This document shows positions 21,823-31,175 of a DNA stretch of 39,090 nucleotides, piece by piece. The stretch spans positions 1-39,090 of the forward strand of contig JAOAPR010000201.1 of assembly GCA_025463005.1 (NCBI GenBank), written 5' to 3'. A model generated the notes under the pieces. It worked only from the letters and a program-made list of their open reading frames with translations, did not search any database and was not told the DNA's origin. This stretch comes from Bryobacterales bacterium. Its GTDB lineage: Bacteria; Acidobacteriota; Terriglobia; Bryobacterales; Bryobacteraceae. The position numbers and the translations under genes are program-made. Position 1 is the stretch's first letter. Every line of letters begins with the position of its first letter.

Positions 21823-22653
21823 ATGAAATTCACGAGCAAAATCGCATCACTTCTCGTTCTGATGGCGGGTTTGGCTGGACTCTCATTCGGCCAGACCGCC
21901 TTAACTCAAACCACTCTTTCGGCCGCAGTCTCGGGACCCGCGCTGTATTCCGGGACTTCGCCGACGATCTCGTCCTCGGTGACACTGGCCGCCTGCACCG
22001 GTATTGCCGCGCCCCTTCTTCCCGGAACTCCGTCGAGCATTATTTATGTGGACCGGGAAGCCATGGGCGTTTTCACGGTGAACGGCTGCACGCTCGGCGT
22101 AATTCGCGGCTATCTGGGCACTCAGGCGTCTCCGCATGTCTCGGGCGCGATGGTACTCTTCGGCCCGAACTACGCGGTAACCGTAGCGCTTGGAGGGAAC
22201 CCGGTTCCGAACGGGTTTTTCACCCAAGACCCGCCTTTTGGTGGAACCTGCACCGCCGCCAACACGCCCACAACTCCGTGGGTCAATGTACTGACCGGCG
22301 CGCAGTGGATCTGCTCATCTATAACCGGGACCTGGGTGCCTGGCTGGCAGAATCCTTGGGCGGCTACATCCACCTGGGGACAAACCGCAACCGTGGCCTC
22401 GGCGGCGGGTGCGGTCACGCCTTCGGGACCGTACTTCAACATTTCGGGTACCGCAGCCATCACCGGCTTCAACATCCCGATCGGGTTCAACACTTCCTTA
22501 GGTGGCTGCTTCACCGCCAACCCCACGGGAATCTGGACCTGGACGGCAGCGGGCAATATTGCCACGGCGGGGACAACCACGGCGGCTACGACTCCGGTTA
22601 CGTTCTGTTGGAATGTCGTCAGCGCGAAGTGGATCCCGAGCCGACTCAGTTAG
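21823..22653 (+). CDS. Signal-peptide-bearing head/decoration-like protein
   Basis: 276 residues. Residues 1-24 form a Sec signal peptide (MKFTSKIASLLVLMAGLAGL...FGQ). The next 100 residues contain TTLSAAVSGPALYSG, IIYVDREAMGVFTVNGCTLG, VIRGYLGTQASPHVSGAMV, a pattern common in phage structural proteins that normally lack a leader. A second beta part ends WTWTAAGNIATAG...VTFCWNVVSAKWIP. Four or more cysteines in the mature part would suit oxidising export. It follows the coat gene by 46 bp. Confidence 0.72.
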   Translation: MKFTSKIASLLVLMAGLAGLSFGQTALTQTTLSAAVSGPALYSGTSPTISSSVTLAACTGIAAPLLPGTPSSIIYVDREAMGVFTVNGCTLGVIRGYLGTQASPHVSGAMVLFGPNYAVTVALGGNPVPNGFFTQDPPFGGTCTAANTPTTPWVNVLTGAQWICSSITGTWVPGWQNPWAATSTWGQTATVASAAGAVTPSGPYFNISGTAAITGFNIPIGFNTSLGGCFTANPTGIWTWTAAGNIATAGTTTAATTPVTFCWNVVSAKWIPSRLS

Positions 22654-22759
22654 TTAGTTTCTTCAGCCGCTTCGGGCGTTGAGCGTCATCAGCGCCCACA
22701 CTTTTCAGAACCTCCCAATTCTGTTTGGAACCTCGAATTTCAATCAAAGGAAAAAACAC

Positions 22760-22996
22760 ATGGCACCCAATCTCGATGGCAAAGACGAAGTCAAAGCGAC
22801 CCCGTTCGACGCGCACGAGCAAGCAGTGCGGGCGACGAAACCCGGCAAGCTCGCCGAATTCCCCAAGGCAGTCGATCACGTCGATCATCCCTCCGGAGTC
22901 GGCAAACAGCCCGTGGTCGTGAACTCCGCCGACGAAGAAGAGGCGTATCACGAAGCCAAGGCCGAAGCCGAAGCCGAAGCCGAAGCCGAAGAGTAA
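22760..22996 (+). CDS. Small acidic protein with Ala-Glu repeat tail
   Basis: 78 residues from ATG 22760 after AAAGGA; an earlier in-frame ATG at 22679 has no ribosome-binding site. The C-terminus is a tandem (Ala-Glu) tail encoded by GCCGAA hexamers (about 22964-22993), likely to vary in copy number by slippage. The rest is hydrophilic and possibly disordered. It may be a head-associated or charge-spacer protein; unknown. Confidence 0.6.
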   Translation: MAPNLDGKDEVKATPFDAHEQAVRATKPGKLAEFPKAVDHVDHPSGVGKQPVVVNSADEEEAYHEAKAEAEAEAEAEE

Positions 22997-23050
22997 TCAC
23001 TCAACCCACTCCCAAAGTTCCCTTTTTCGCGCTGAAGGAGGCGCACCGAT

Positions 23051-23371
23051 ATGGCAGGAAATTTCAATATGGACGACCCGGCAAAGCAGGAACAGATCCG
23101 CCGCGGTCATCACCGCTACGACCCGGTCGCGGGCAAGCACGGCACCTACGTGCCCGCCCAGTACCGGCACCAGGAATACCCGAAGATGCTCGGCAAGTGG
23201 CCGCGGCCGGAGCTGAAGAACTTTCAGACCGTGAACGGAGTCGCCATTCCCAGTGACGTGGCCGCCATGCACTTTCAGGCGGCGATGATCGAGTGGGACC
23301 GGGCCATGACCGCTTCGACGGTCAACTCGCGGGCCGAAGAGAATGCCTGGCTGAAAGAGAACGCCAGCTAA
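23051..23371 (+). CDS. Hypothetical head-region protein
   Basis: 106 residues after GAAGGAGG. It has a polar N-terminus, YRHQEYPKMLGKWPRPELKN-FQTVNGV and a helix VAAMHFQAAMIEWDRAMTAS. Many phages have a similar small protein (KMLYHPDGRTxVVxx) next to head genes, so a capsid-accessory role is likely. The strong terminator 30 bp downstream makes it the last gene of this unit. Confidence 0.6.
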   Translation: MAGNFNMDDPAKQEQIRRGHHRYDPVAGKHGTYVPAQYRHQEYPKMLGKWPRPELKNFQTVNGVAIPSDVAAMHFQAAMIEWDRAMTASTVNSRAEENAWLKENAS

Positions 23372-23400
23372 AGTCTTCACCGCAGTTCAACGCGGCGATG

Positions 23401-23437
23401 TGGCGCGAAACTCGGGGGAGGGATCGCGCCATTTTTT
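23401..23437 (+). terminator. Rho-independent terminator
   Basis: TGGCGCGA (23401-23408) pairs perfectly with TCGCGCCA (23424-23431), with a 15-nt loop, and is followed at once by TTTTTT. It lies between the 106-residue gene and the gp4-like gene. It splits the late operon into head and neck/tail parts, so a second promoter or antitermination is needed for the genes beyond. Confidence 0.85.
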
Positions 23438-23460
23438 AATCTCTCCACAGCGTTTTCTCT

Positions 23461-24270
23461 ATGCCCGTACTCAATCCAGTCCAAACCCTATCGCTTTCGG
23501 CGACCGACTTCATTAAGTCGGCGCTGCGTCTCGTGGGTGCCCTGCGCTCCGGCCTGAATCTCTCGAATGACGAGCTGAAGGACTGCAAGCTCGTTTTTAA
23601 TTCGATGCTCGATGCCTTCTCCATCGAGCGCACCCAGATTCCCGCCGTCACCGTGCAGTCGCTCGATCAGAACCAGGTCGCGCTCACGCTGAAAGCGGGA
23701 CAGGCGTCCTATAAGCTCGGGAACGTCTCGGGCGCGGAAGACTTTCTTCTCCCGCGGCCGTCGCGGATCGAGCGCGTCTCGATCCTATACTCGGCCTCGC
23801 AGCAGACCCCGGTCGAGCTGCCCATGGAGATGCTCGACGACGTGGGCTGGCAGGGCATCACCAATAAATCCGACCCTTCGACACTGCCCCAGGTGTGCTT
23901 TGTCGATGCCTCGAACGCCGTCTTCCCGGACACCGTGCTCTACTTCTGGCCGGTGCCTACGCAGGCGAATCCGGTTGTTCTCTACATCTGGTCGCTCTTG
24001 CAGCAGTTCGCGGACCTGAACGCGCAGTTCTTATTTCCACCCGGGTACGCCGAGATGCTGCGCTACAACCTGGCGATGCGCCTGGCGGCCGAGTTCCCCT
24101 GCGACATGCAGAAACTGCCGCTCGTGACAAAGCTCGCGGCCGATGCGAAGGCGCGGGTCGCGGGCATCAATGTGTTCGCAAAAGAAGCGACCTGCGATGA
24201 CGCCCTTTTGCCGAGCGGCGGCCAGGGAAACATTTTCAGCGGCGACTCGAACCGCTCGCACCGTCACTAG
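23461..24270 (+). CDS. P22 gp4-like head-completion (tail accessory) protein
   Basis: 269 residues, longer than P22 gp4 (about 166) but with the same helical N-terminus (SATDFIKSALRLVGALRSGL, LKDCKLVFNSMLDAFSIERT). A beta region (LTLKAGQASYKLG, FLLPRPSRIERVSILY) and GYAEMLRYNLAMRLAAEF follow. These proteins bind the portal and close the filled head before gp10 attaches. The gene order coat-gp4-gp10 supports the call. Confidence 0.8.
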   Translation: MPVLNPVQTLSLSATDFIKSALRLVGALRSGLNLSNDELKDCKLVFNSMLDAFSIERTQIPAVTVQSLDQNQVALTLKAGQASYKLGNVSGAEDFLLPRPSRIERVSILYSASQQTPVELPMEMLDDVGWQGITNKSDPSTLPQVCFVDASNAVFPDTVLYFWPVPTQANPVVLYIWSLLQQFADLNAQFLFPPGYAEMLRYNLAMRLAAEFPCDMQKLPLVTKLAADAKARVAGINVFAKEATCDDALLPSGGQGNIFSGDSNRSHRH

Positions 24271-24279
24271 AAAAACGCC

Positions 24280-25842
24280 ATGCGCTTCGGATTCGTAGGC
24301 CCCAGCTACAAATCAGCCTCGCCACTGGTGTCGGCCGAGGAGCTCATCAACTGGTACGTCGAGCAGGCGGAGTCGCCGAACTCGCGGACCGCATTTGCGC
24401 TACTGCCAACGCCCGGGCTCGCGCTGTTTGCGAATCTCTCGCTCGTCGCCGGCGTGCAGCTTCCTTCGGTGCGCTGGCTTGACGCGTTCAGCGGCCGCAC
24501 CTTCGCCGTCGCCGGCACGCATTTGTTCGAGTTGAACGCCAATGGCACCGTGACCGATTACGGCGGAAATCCCGCCACCGCGAACAACAATATCGTCGAT
24601 GACGGGTTGCCGGTCACCGTGGTAGCGGGCGGCACCGTCGGCGGGACGTACCCTTCGCAGCTCTTGATCGCATCGGGCGGGAACCTCACCGTGTTTTCCC
24701 TGGCTTCGAATTCTTTCCAGGCGCTCTCGACGCCGCCCACCAATGTGCTGATGGTCGAGTTCTTGGACGGCTTTTTCATCGCGCTTTCCGCCGGCAATAC
24801 CTGGTCGGTTTCAAGTCCCGAAGACGCGACCACCTGGCCGGGCATTGCTGTCGCGCAAGTCTCGGTTTTCTCCGATCAATTGCTTGCGCTCATCGCCTCA
24901 AACCGCCTGCTGTGGGTCTTCGGCGCCAAGCGCGCCGTCGCCTACTACAACTCCGGAGCGCCCTTGTTCCCCTTCGACGTGGTGAGCGGCGGCTTCATGG
25001 AAGTCGGGGTGGTGGCGCAGTACTCCCCGAAACGGGTGGCGACCAAAGGCGGCACCACCGTGCTGTGGCTGGGCGGCGACGAGCGCGGCGCCACCGGAAT
25101 CGTTTATGCAGCAAACGGCTTTGTGCCGCAGCGGGTTTCCGACCACGCCCTCGAGTACTGGCTGAGCCAGCAAACAACCATCTCAGACGCGGTCGGCATG
25201 GCGCGGCAGGACCAGGGCCACAACTTCTACGACCTCTGGTTCCCCTCGGCGAATGCAACCTGGACGCTCGATGTCGATCTCGGCTTCTGGCACCGCCGCA
25301 CGTCGCTCGTTGCCGGCCGCCAGCAGGCGCACCTTTCGCGCTCGCACACTTTCGCCTTCGGCCAGCACCTGGTCGGCGATCGCAATTCTGGGAACGTATA
25401 CGCGATGAGCACGCAGTACTCCTATGAGCAGACCGCGATCGGCGCCTCCACCCCCATCATCCGCACGCGCATCGGGCCGACCGTCGAATCAGAAGGCGGG
25501 CAGCTTACGGTCCCGATCAATGAATTTCAGGTCGATTTTGAAACCGGCCTGGGCCCGCAGCCGCCACTCACCGATGCCTTCGGGAACCCGCGCGATCCGA
25601 TGGCCATGTTTTCTTACTCGGAAGACTATGGCAAGACCTGGACGCCCGAGCGCATGATCGCCTGCGGACAGGCGGGGGACTTTAAGGCGGTTGCCGTCGA
25701 CTCGAGGCTGGGAAGCTGGCGGAGCTGGACGCCGAAGGTCACGGTGTCCGATCCCATCCCCTGGCGGATCGCTGATGCCTACGTGAACGGCACCCAAGAC
25801 GCCAAACCGCGCTACTCCAAGCAGATCGCGGCGGTTTCTTAA
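24280..25842 (+). CDS. P22 gp10-like packaged-DNA stabilisation / tail hub protein
   Basis: 520 residues (P22 gp10 is about 472). The N-terminus RFGFVGPSYKSASPLVSAEE-LINWYVEQAES and PTPGLALFA is the family signature. The rest is a beta-propeller-like repeat rich in Trp, Gly and Asn. The protein plugs the portal-gp4 tube and links it to the tail needle or spike. It starts 9 bp after the gp4-like gene. Confidence 0.85.
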   Translation: MRFGFVGPSYKSASPLVSAEELINWYVEQAESPNSRTAFALLPTPGLALFANLSLVAGVQLPSVRWLDAFSGRTFAVAGTHLFELNANGTVTDYGGNPATANNNIVDDGLPVTVVAGGTVGGTYPSQLLIASGGNLTVFSLASNSFQALSTPPTNVLMVEFLDGFFIALSAGNTWSVSSPEDATTWPGIAVAQVSVFSDQLLALIASNRLLWVFGAKRAVAYYNSGAPLFPFDVVSGGFMEVGVVAQYSPKRVATKGGTTVLWLGGDERGATGIVYAANGFVPQRVSDHALEYWLSQQTTISDAVGMARQDQGHNFYDLWFPSANATWTLDVDLGFWHRRTSLVAGRQQAHLSRSHTFAFGQHLVGDRNSGNVYAMSTQYSYEQTAIGASTPIIRTRIGPTVESEGGQLTVPINEFQVDFETGLGPQPPLTDAFGNPRDPMAMFSYSEDYGKTWTPERMIACGQAGDFKAVAVDSRLGSWRSWTPKVTVSDPIPWRIADAYVNGTQDAKPRYSKQIAAVS

Positions 25843-25845
25843 TTT

Positions 25846-26388
25846 ATGTCGCGCTCACTCGTCGAACATCTGACTCCGCAGAGCTGGGAGTCGCAAAAGC
25901 CGGGATCCTCCGGCTTTGAGCGGGTGCGCTGGCTGCAGGGAATCGTGGATCTCGTCAACCGGCCGGCCATCAATCGGGCGCAGGCCTCAACGAACGCGAC
26001 GGCGGTGAATGCGAATGGTGCGATCCAGTCGAGCGGGATCGGCACCGGACAGCTGCAGCCGAAGCGTTATGCAGAGTTCACCGTCAAAGCGCGGGTCACC
26101 TTCAATGTGAACTCGGTCGGGCCGGCTTATATCTTTGTGCATCGCACGCTGGGCGCGATTCCGGCGAACGGCGCGGCGCCGAATGTTGGCGACGTCATCG
26201 TCGGCGGTGATGCCTTTCTCGGCGGGCCGACGGCGAACGGCGTGAATCAGTCGGGAGCGTTCTCTTTCATCGACACCGGGCTCGATGCCACCAAGCAATA
26301 TCGCTACTACCTTTCGGTGCAGGGCCCCAATGCCAATGTGCTGAACCTGGTGAATGCGTCGCAGGTTTTTGTCATGGAGCGCAGCTAG
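25846..26388 (+). CDS. Putative virion structural protein (gp26-position)
   Basis: 180 residues immediately after the gp10-like gene, where P22 encodes the tail needle. The N-terminus LVEHLTPQSWESQKPGSSGF is helical. The second half is a beta sandwich (FTVKARVTFNVNSVGPAYIF, GDVIVGGDAFLGG, YRYYLSVQGPNAN). It lacks the heptad coiled coil of the P22 needle, so it may be a different neck or plug component. Probably a virion protein. Confidence 0.62.
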   Translation: MSRSLVEHLTPQSWESQKPGSSGFERVRWLQGIVDLVNRPAINRAQASTNATAVNANGAIQSSGIGTGQLQPKRYAEFTVKARVTFNVNSVGPAYIFVHRTLGAIPANGAAPNVGDVIVGGDAFLGGPTANGVNQSGAFSFIDTGLDATKQYRYYLSVQGPNANVLNLVNASQVFVMERS

Positions 26389-26741
26389 TGGAAGTCCGCA
26401 TCGCGACGCCCGAAGAGACGGGCCTAGTCAGCGCGCTTTCGGTGAAACTCGGCAACATCGCGCTTTTTCCGCAGCAGTCGATCATCGCGCTGCTCGAGCA
26501 AGACGAAAAAATTGTCGGCTTTGCCGCGGTGCAGACGGCGCAGCACGCCGCGGGCTCGTGGGTGAAGGAAGAATTTCGCAAGCGCGGCCATAGCTACGAG
26601 CTGCGCCACGCGCTCGACAGTGAACTCCGCCGGCGGGGAATCCCGGTTTATTTCGCGCTCCCGCAATCGGATTTTGAAAAGCACCTATTCGCAAAATACG
26701 GTCCCGTGACCGAACACCTCTCGCAAGTGCGTCACCTATAA
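26388..26741 (+). CDS. GNAT-like small protein in tail module
   Basis: 117 residues from GTG 26388, sharing one base with the previous stop. The pattern EVRIATPEETGLVSALSVKL, IVGFAAVQTAQHAAGSWVKE and GHSYELRHALDSELRRRGI resembles an N-acetyltransferase fold, though the acetyl-CoA loop (Q/RxxGxG/A) is not clear. Small GNAT-like proteins recur in podovirus tail regions. It could modify a virion or host protein, or be a structural derivative. Confidence 0.55.
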   Translation: MEVRIATPEETGLVSALSVKLGNIALFPQQSIIALLEQDEKIVGFAAVQTAQHAAGSWVKEEFRKRGHSYELRHALDSELRRRGIPVYFALPQSDFEKHLFAKYGPVTEHLSQVRHL

Positions 26742-26745
26742 ACTT

Positions 26746-27513
26746 ATGCCTTTCGGTGGAATGCTAACCACTTCGCTCGTCGGGGCGGGCAGCTCGCTTT
26801 TGGGCGGCCTGTTCGGATCGAGCGCCTCGTCGCAATATCAGAAATCCCTCAAGCAGGCGCAGGACTACCTGAAGGGCCAAGAGCAGCAGGGACTGCAGAA
26901 CTATTCGCCCTACCTCGACGCCGGCAAGGGCGCGACCACTACGCTTTCGAGCCTACTGGGAACGCCGGGGCAAGGCCTGCTGCAGAACTGGACGGGGCAG
27001 TTCAACGCGCCCACTGCGGAGCAAGCGCAACAGACTCCGGGCTATCAATTCCAGCTGAAGGCGGGCCAGGACGCCATCCAGAATTCCGCGGCCGGCAAAG
27101 GAAGCCTACTTACCGGGCGCACCCTCGCCGATCTCAACAACTACGCCCAGGGCACGGCCTCGACCAACTATCAGAACACTTTCAACAACTCGCTCACCCA
27201 GTACCAGTCGGCCTACAACAGCTTCCTCAACAACCAGAACAATCAGTACTCGCGCCTGATGGGACTTTCGGGCGAAGGCCTGCAGGCCGCGGGCGGGGCG
27301 GGGTCGTTGATTTCTGGCATCGGCGGCGACATTGCTTCGCTCTATGGCCAGCAGGGCGCGGCCGCGGCCGGAGGCACGATGGCGCTGGGGCAGGGCATTG
27401 GCGGCGCGTTGAACAATCTCGGCAGCATTCCACTGCTGAGTCATCTGAGCGGCACCGCCGGTTGGAATACGAGTGCTAGTGCTGCTGGAGCAAACGCCGC
27501 CTCGGCGGGATAA
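26746..27513 (+). CDS. gp7-like DNA-ejection protein
   Basis: 255 residues. A hydrophobic Gly-rich N-terminus (SLVGAGSSLLGGLFGSSASS) is followed by a helical middle. The segment TPGYQFQLKAGQDAIQNSAA-GKGSLLTGRTLADLNNYAQG is a hallmark of phage DNA-transfer proteins of the P22 gp7 type. These are packaged in the head and ejected to help DNA cross the envelope. The C-terminus is Gly/Ala-rich. Confidence 0.78.
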   Translation: MPFGGMLTTSLVGAGSSLLGGLFGSSASSQYQKSLKQAQDYLKGQEQQGLQNYSPYLDAGKGATTTLSSLLGTPGQGLLQNWTGQFNAPTAEQAQQTPGYQFQLKAGQDAIQNSAAGKGSLLTGRTLADLNNYAQGTASTNYQNTFNNSLTQYQSAYNSFLNNQNNQYSRLMGLSGEGLQAAGGAGSLISGIGGDIASLYGQQGAAAAGGTMALGQGIGGALNNLGSIPLLSHLSGTAGWNTSASAAGANAASAG

Positions 27514-27518
27514 ATCTC

Positions 27519-29252
27519 ATGGCCTTCGAACTTCCAGCGCTCCCTAATTTCTCGGCCGCGGTCCCGCAGACCCAGTCGCCCCTCGATCAGTACGGAAAGA
27601 TGCTTCAGCTCAAGGCCCTTATGGGCCAGCAGCAGATGCTTCCGCTCCAGGTCCAGGCCGAACAGGAGCGGGTCAAAGGCCAACAGCTGCAGAATCAAAC
27701 GTCGCAAATCGAGCTGAACGCGAAGAAGGCTTACAACGCCTACTGGTCGAACCCCGACAAGTTCCAAAGCGACTCATCCGACTTTCCGCACAATGACACC
27801 TTTGCCACGATGCTGGGGGTTTCGTCCGACGATCCGCTGATGGGCATACTGCGCGGACAGATCAAGGCCGGAGTGCCGGCGGATCACGCCTTCGCCGACG
27901 CCAAGAACACGCTGCAGATTCGGCAGGAAGCGTCGAAAGCCACACAAGAGCAGCAGTCAGTCCTCAAGAATTCCTTCGAGCAGCTGCGCGAGATCGCCGC
28001 GCCCATCCTCGCCGAAAAAGACGCGACCAAAAAACAAACGCTGATCGACGCTGCCGCCCCGGGACTGGCGCGCTGGGCGAAGTTCGATCCCTCGCTGGCT
28101 CAGATCATCCCGCAACTGCATGCCGGCAACTTCGACGCCTTCGCCAACCGCATCGGCGCGGAAGAGAAAGCGATGGGCTTTACCAAAGCCACAGCGGACG
28201 CGCAGAAGGCGCAATCTGAAGCTGCGAAAGCCCAACAGGAGCAGGACTACCGCGGTGTGCTGTCGGATCTTCTGGCGGGGAAGAAAGTTACGCCCGACCG
28301 CTTGGCAGCAGCCCGCGCCTATGAAGCTGCAGAGACCAAATCGACAACCCAGTCCGACACGCTCGGCGTGACTTCGGTGAACACGGCGAAGCCCGGAGGC
28401 CTGGCAGCTGCAGGCGCCCGCAGCGGATCCGCGCGAGTGAATGCCGGCGCGGCTGGATCCGGAGCAGGAGCTGGCGCAGGAGGCGGAGCTGCCAGCGGCG
28501 CCGCGGGTGTGAAAGACGCGTTGGTCGACGCCATCGGTCAGTACAAGTACAACCCACAGCTATTCGGCCGCTTGCTGGTGAAGCATCCGGATCTTCTCGC
28601 GCTAGTGGCGCAGAAGTATCCCGACTTCGATCAGACCAGCTACGTCGCGAAAAACAAGATCGTGCAGTCGTACACCTCAGGTCCCGAATCGAAGTCGATC
28701 AACGCCATCAACACCGCCATGGGTCACGCCGGCGAGCTGGGCGACGCGATCGATGCGCTCAACAACACGCAATACGGCGACAAGTTTCTGCGCGGCCTGG
28801 CGGAGAAATTGGGCGTCGAAGTTGGCAAGGACAAAGTCACGACCTTCAACACCATCGTGCATCGCCTGTCCCCGGAAATCACGGCCGCATATGTTCAGGG
28901 CGGCGGCGGCGAACGTGAGCGCGAAGCGAGCGCGAAAGACTTTGATCCCGCACTCGGTGATAAACAGCTGCGTTCGAATCTCGGCGAAACCATCAAACTG
29001 CTGCGTTCAAAGATCGAGGCGCAGGAGCAGCAGTGGAACACGACCTACAAACCCTCGCGGCCGGAGGATGCGTTCGGAACGCGCTTCCTCACCCCGCGCG
29101 CGAAGCAAACGCTCGACAAATGGGGCGGGCAAGGCGGATCCGCGGCGGGCGGCAGTGGCGTTCTTTCGGTGAAAGCTCCGAACGGCAAGACCTACAACTT
29201 CAAAGACCAGCAGTCGCTCGACAACTTCAAAAAGGCTGCCGGTATTCAATAG
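27519..29252 (+). CDS. Putative ejection (internal virion) protein
   Basis: 577 residues, mostly helical, Gln- and Ala-rich, with a Gly/Ala linker near 300-330. It sits where P22 has gp20. The C-terminal region (INAINTAMGHAGELGDAIDA, TFNTIVHRLSPEITAAYVQG) resembles long helical phage internal proteins. It is expected to be packaged with the genome and ejected. No enzymatic motif seen. Confidence 0.7.
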   Translation: MAFELPALPNFSAAVPQTQSPLDQYGKMLQLKALMGQQQMLPLQVQAEQERVKGQQLQNQTSQIELNAKKAYNAYWSNPDKFQSDSSDFPHNDTFATMLGVSSDDPLMGILRGQIKAGVPADHAFADAKNTLQIRQEASKATQEQQSVLKNSFEQLREIAAPILAEKDATKKQTLIDAAAPGLARWAKFDPSLAQIIPQLHAGNFDAFANRIGAEEKAMGFTKATADAQKAQSEAAKAQQEQDYRGVLSDLLAGKKVTPDRLAAARAYEAAETKSTTQSDTLGVTSVNTAKPGGLAAAGARSGSARVNAGAAGSGAGAGAGGGAASGAAGVKDALVDAIGQYKYNPQLFGRLLVKHPDLLALVAQKYPDFDQTSYVAKNKIVQSYTSGPESKSINAINTAMGHAGELGDAIDALNNTQYGDKFLRGLAEKLGVEVGKDKVTTFNTIVHRLSPEITAAYVQGGGGEREREASAKDFDPALGDKQLRSNLGETIKLLRSKIEAQEQQWNTTYKPSRPEDAFGTRFLTPRAKQTLDKWGGQGGSAAGGSGVLSVKAPNGKTYNFKDQQSLDNFKKAAGIQ

Positions 29253-31070
29253 ATGGCTAGCGCTGCCCGCGATTCATCCTGGTTGCGTGATTACACGCTC
29301 GCCTTTTTGAACGGCGTCAATCCGCTTGCCGCCATCGGCGAAAACATCAGCGACCAAGCGCAGCAGGTTCCCGGTCCGCAGATTCCCACGGCCCCGCTAC
29401 CCGATCGCTGGTACCGCAAGGATGTAGCTCATCCGCTCTTCCCGGTCCCGCAGCAGGGAGCGTCGACTGACTTCGGGGGAATGATCATCCCCAATCCGGA
29501 CAACCTTCGAGTGCTGCCCGACACGCAGTCGCCGGCGGACCCGCTCTCGCGCGGGGTAATTACGGCCGACAACTTTCGCGGCAAAGCTCCGCTCAAAACA
29601 GTGAGCACCGGGAGTCAGGTCGATTACGACGCTTTAGCCCAGCAGCACGGCGGAGACGCGTCCGTCGATTACGACGCGCTGGCCGCGCAGCATGGCGCTG
29701 TCGGCGATTCTTCCGCCCACCAGGTGCAGTCTGCACCCTCACGTCTCACTGAGAACTTTCTCTCCGGCCTGGGGATCACCGACGACGAAGGCGCGAAGAA
29801 CTTCTTCGAGCACCCCATCAATACCATGATGGGTTCGTTCAAAGGGCAGGGCGAGCTCGCAATCAAGGCGAAGGAAGCCTACGACCGCGGCGATTACAAG
29901 CATGCGGTTATTCATGGTTTGAACTATCTGGTCCCATTCATCGGTCAGCAGACCGACAAAGCCGGTGAGCAATTAGAGCAGGGCGATTATGCCGGCGGAA
30001 TCGGCAGAACACTGGGAGTAGCTGCTCCGATCGTGGCGGGAAGTCCGGCTGCGAGATCCACGGTGAACGATGTGACTAGCGGTATCTCCGACATCGCCAA
30101 GGCCGCCACCACACGCGCGGCCACGGCCGCTAAGAACGTTACCCCGAAGCAAGCCGCCGTCGCTGGGGGCACGGCCGGCGGAGCGATCTTCGGGCATGGA
30201 GCAACCAGCGCCTACTTCGGTTCAAAGCTCGGCCACGTTGCCGAAGTCCTGCTCGGTAAAGAACGCGCCAACGCGCCCATTTTCACCAAAGCCGCCTCGC
30301 TCGATGAAGCGGCCGATGCGGTCGCCGGAGTTATCGCGCGCGATCGCGAAGCGCAAACTCAAGCGGGCGCTCTCAGCAACTTGCCGGCGACGGGCGCAAA
30401 GCCTGCTGCGCAAACTGGCGAAGCGCTCGCAACCAAGCCGCAATCGATCGATCTCACCGCGAAGCCACAAACACCAGGAGGGGCACCTCGTTTCACCGTG
30501 CAAGATCGCGCCGCCGCGAAGTCACTGCTTGAAGATGCGCTGAAGGTGCACACCGGCGACGTGATTGATTCCGCAATTCCAGGGAAGAATGCCGCGGTCA
30601 AAGCGCGAGTGGATTTCTATTTGAAGAAGGGCGACGTGGCCGGCGCCGAAAGTGAGCTCGACAAAGGCGCGACAAGAGTCGACCCCGACTATCAGCCCTT
30701 CTACCGTGATCCGAAGCCGGTCCCTTCAACCAGCGAGATTCGCGCACGAGTGCAGGCCGACGCGGCTGCGCCGAAAGCAGGGACGCGGGCCGACCTCATG
30801 GACGACAAAGCCGTCGATCAGCAGTGGCAGTGGCATCTCGAACGTCATGGCTGGGCGGCGGAGTCGGAAGCGCGAAGAGAATTTATCGCGCGGAATTCTA
30901 CCGGGATGACGAAGGGCGAACTCGCGAAGCGCTTTGCCGAATCACGCTCCGGCAGCGGCGGAGAAACGGCTCCGGCTCAGGCGGGGGCGTCAGGAACAGC
31001 AGCGGCCGACCTGACTTCGATATTGCAGAACTCGCTCGATGCGGTGCGGAAACCGCGGGCGCAGAAATAA
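29253..31070 (+). CDS. Putative large ejection protein (gp16-position)
   Basis: 605 residues, starting on the base after the previous stop. It contains a direct protein repeat VDYDALAQQHG...VDYDALAAQHG (about residues 124-146) and an Ala/Gly-rich possible membrane-active segment (AAVAGGTAGGAIFGHG, about 300). A polar C-terminus follows. Position matches P22 gp16. No peptidoglycan hydrolase motif was recognised. Confidence 0.65.
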   Translation: MASAARDSSWLRDYTLAFLNGVNPLAAIGENISDQAQQVPGPQIPTAPLPDRWYRKDVAHPLFPVPQQGASTDFGGMIIPNPDNLRVLPDTQSPADPLSRGVITADNFRGKAPLKTVSTGSQVDYDALAQQHGGDASVDYDALAAQHGAVGDSSAHQVQSAPSRLTENFLSGLGITDDEGAKNFFEHPINTMMGSFKGQGELAIKAKEAYDRGDYKHAVIHGLNYLVPFIGQQTDKAGEQLEQGDYAGGIGRTLGVAAPIVAGSPAARSTVNDVTSGISDIAKAATTRAATAAKNVTPKQAAVAGGTAGGAIFGHGATSAYFGSKLGHVAEVLLGKERANAPIFTKAASLDEAADAVAGVIARDREAQTQAGALSNLPATGAKPAAQTGEALATKPQSIDLTAKPQTPGGAPRFTVQDRAAAKSLLEDALKVHTGDVIDSAIPGKNAAVKARVDFYLKKGDVAGAESELDKGATRVDPDYQPFYRDPKPVPSTSEIRARVQADAAAPKAGTRADLMDDKAVDQQWQWHLERHGWAAESEARREFIARNSTGMTKGELAKRFAESRSGSGGETAPAQAGASGTAAADLTSILQNSLDAVRKPRAQK

Positions 31071-31141
31071 CCCGCTCAAAGAATTCCAGGTCGGATTTGT
31101 CCCAATACATCCCGTTCAGCACGTCCCGACTGTGGCACACG

Positions 31142-31154
31142 CTCCCGATATCGG
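31142..31154. promoter_or_regulatory. CGATATCG operator before tail-fibre gene
   Basis: CTCCCGATATCGG contains the 10-bp palindrome CCGATATCGG. It lies 22 bp before the tail-fibre ATG in the 105-bp gap after the ejection gene. The 12-mer CTCCCGATATCG is shared with 35059-35070 and, inverted, 38866-38877. A weak TTATAT lies at 31166-31171. Confidence 0.55.
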
Positions 31155-31175
31155 CAAGAGCAAACTTATATCCCT

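Noticed and set aside
20778-21839. Long minus-strand frame (353 codons) opposite the coat gene
   Set aside because: Shadow of a well-supported coat protein; composition reflects third-position GC bias.
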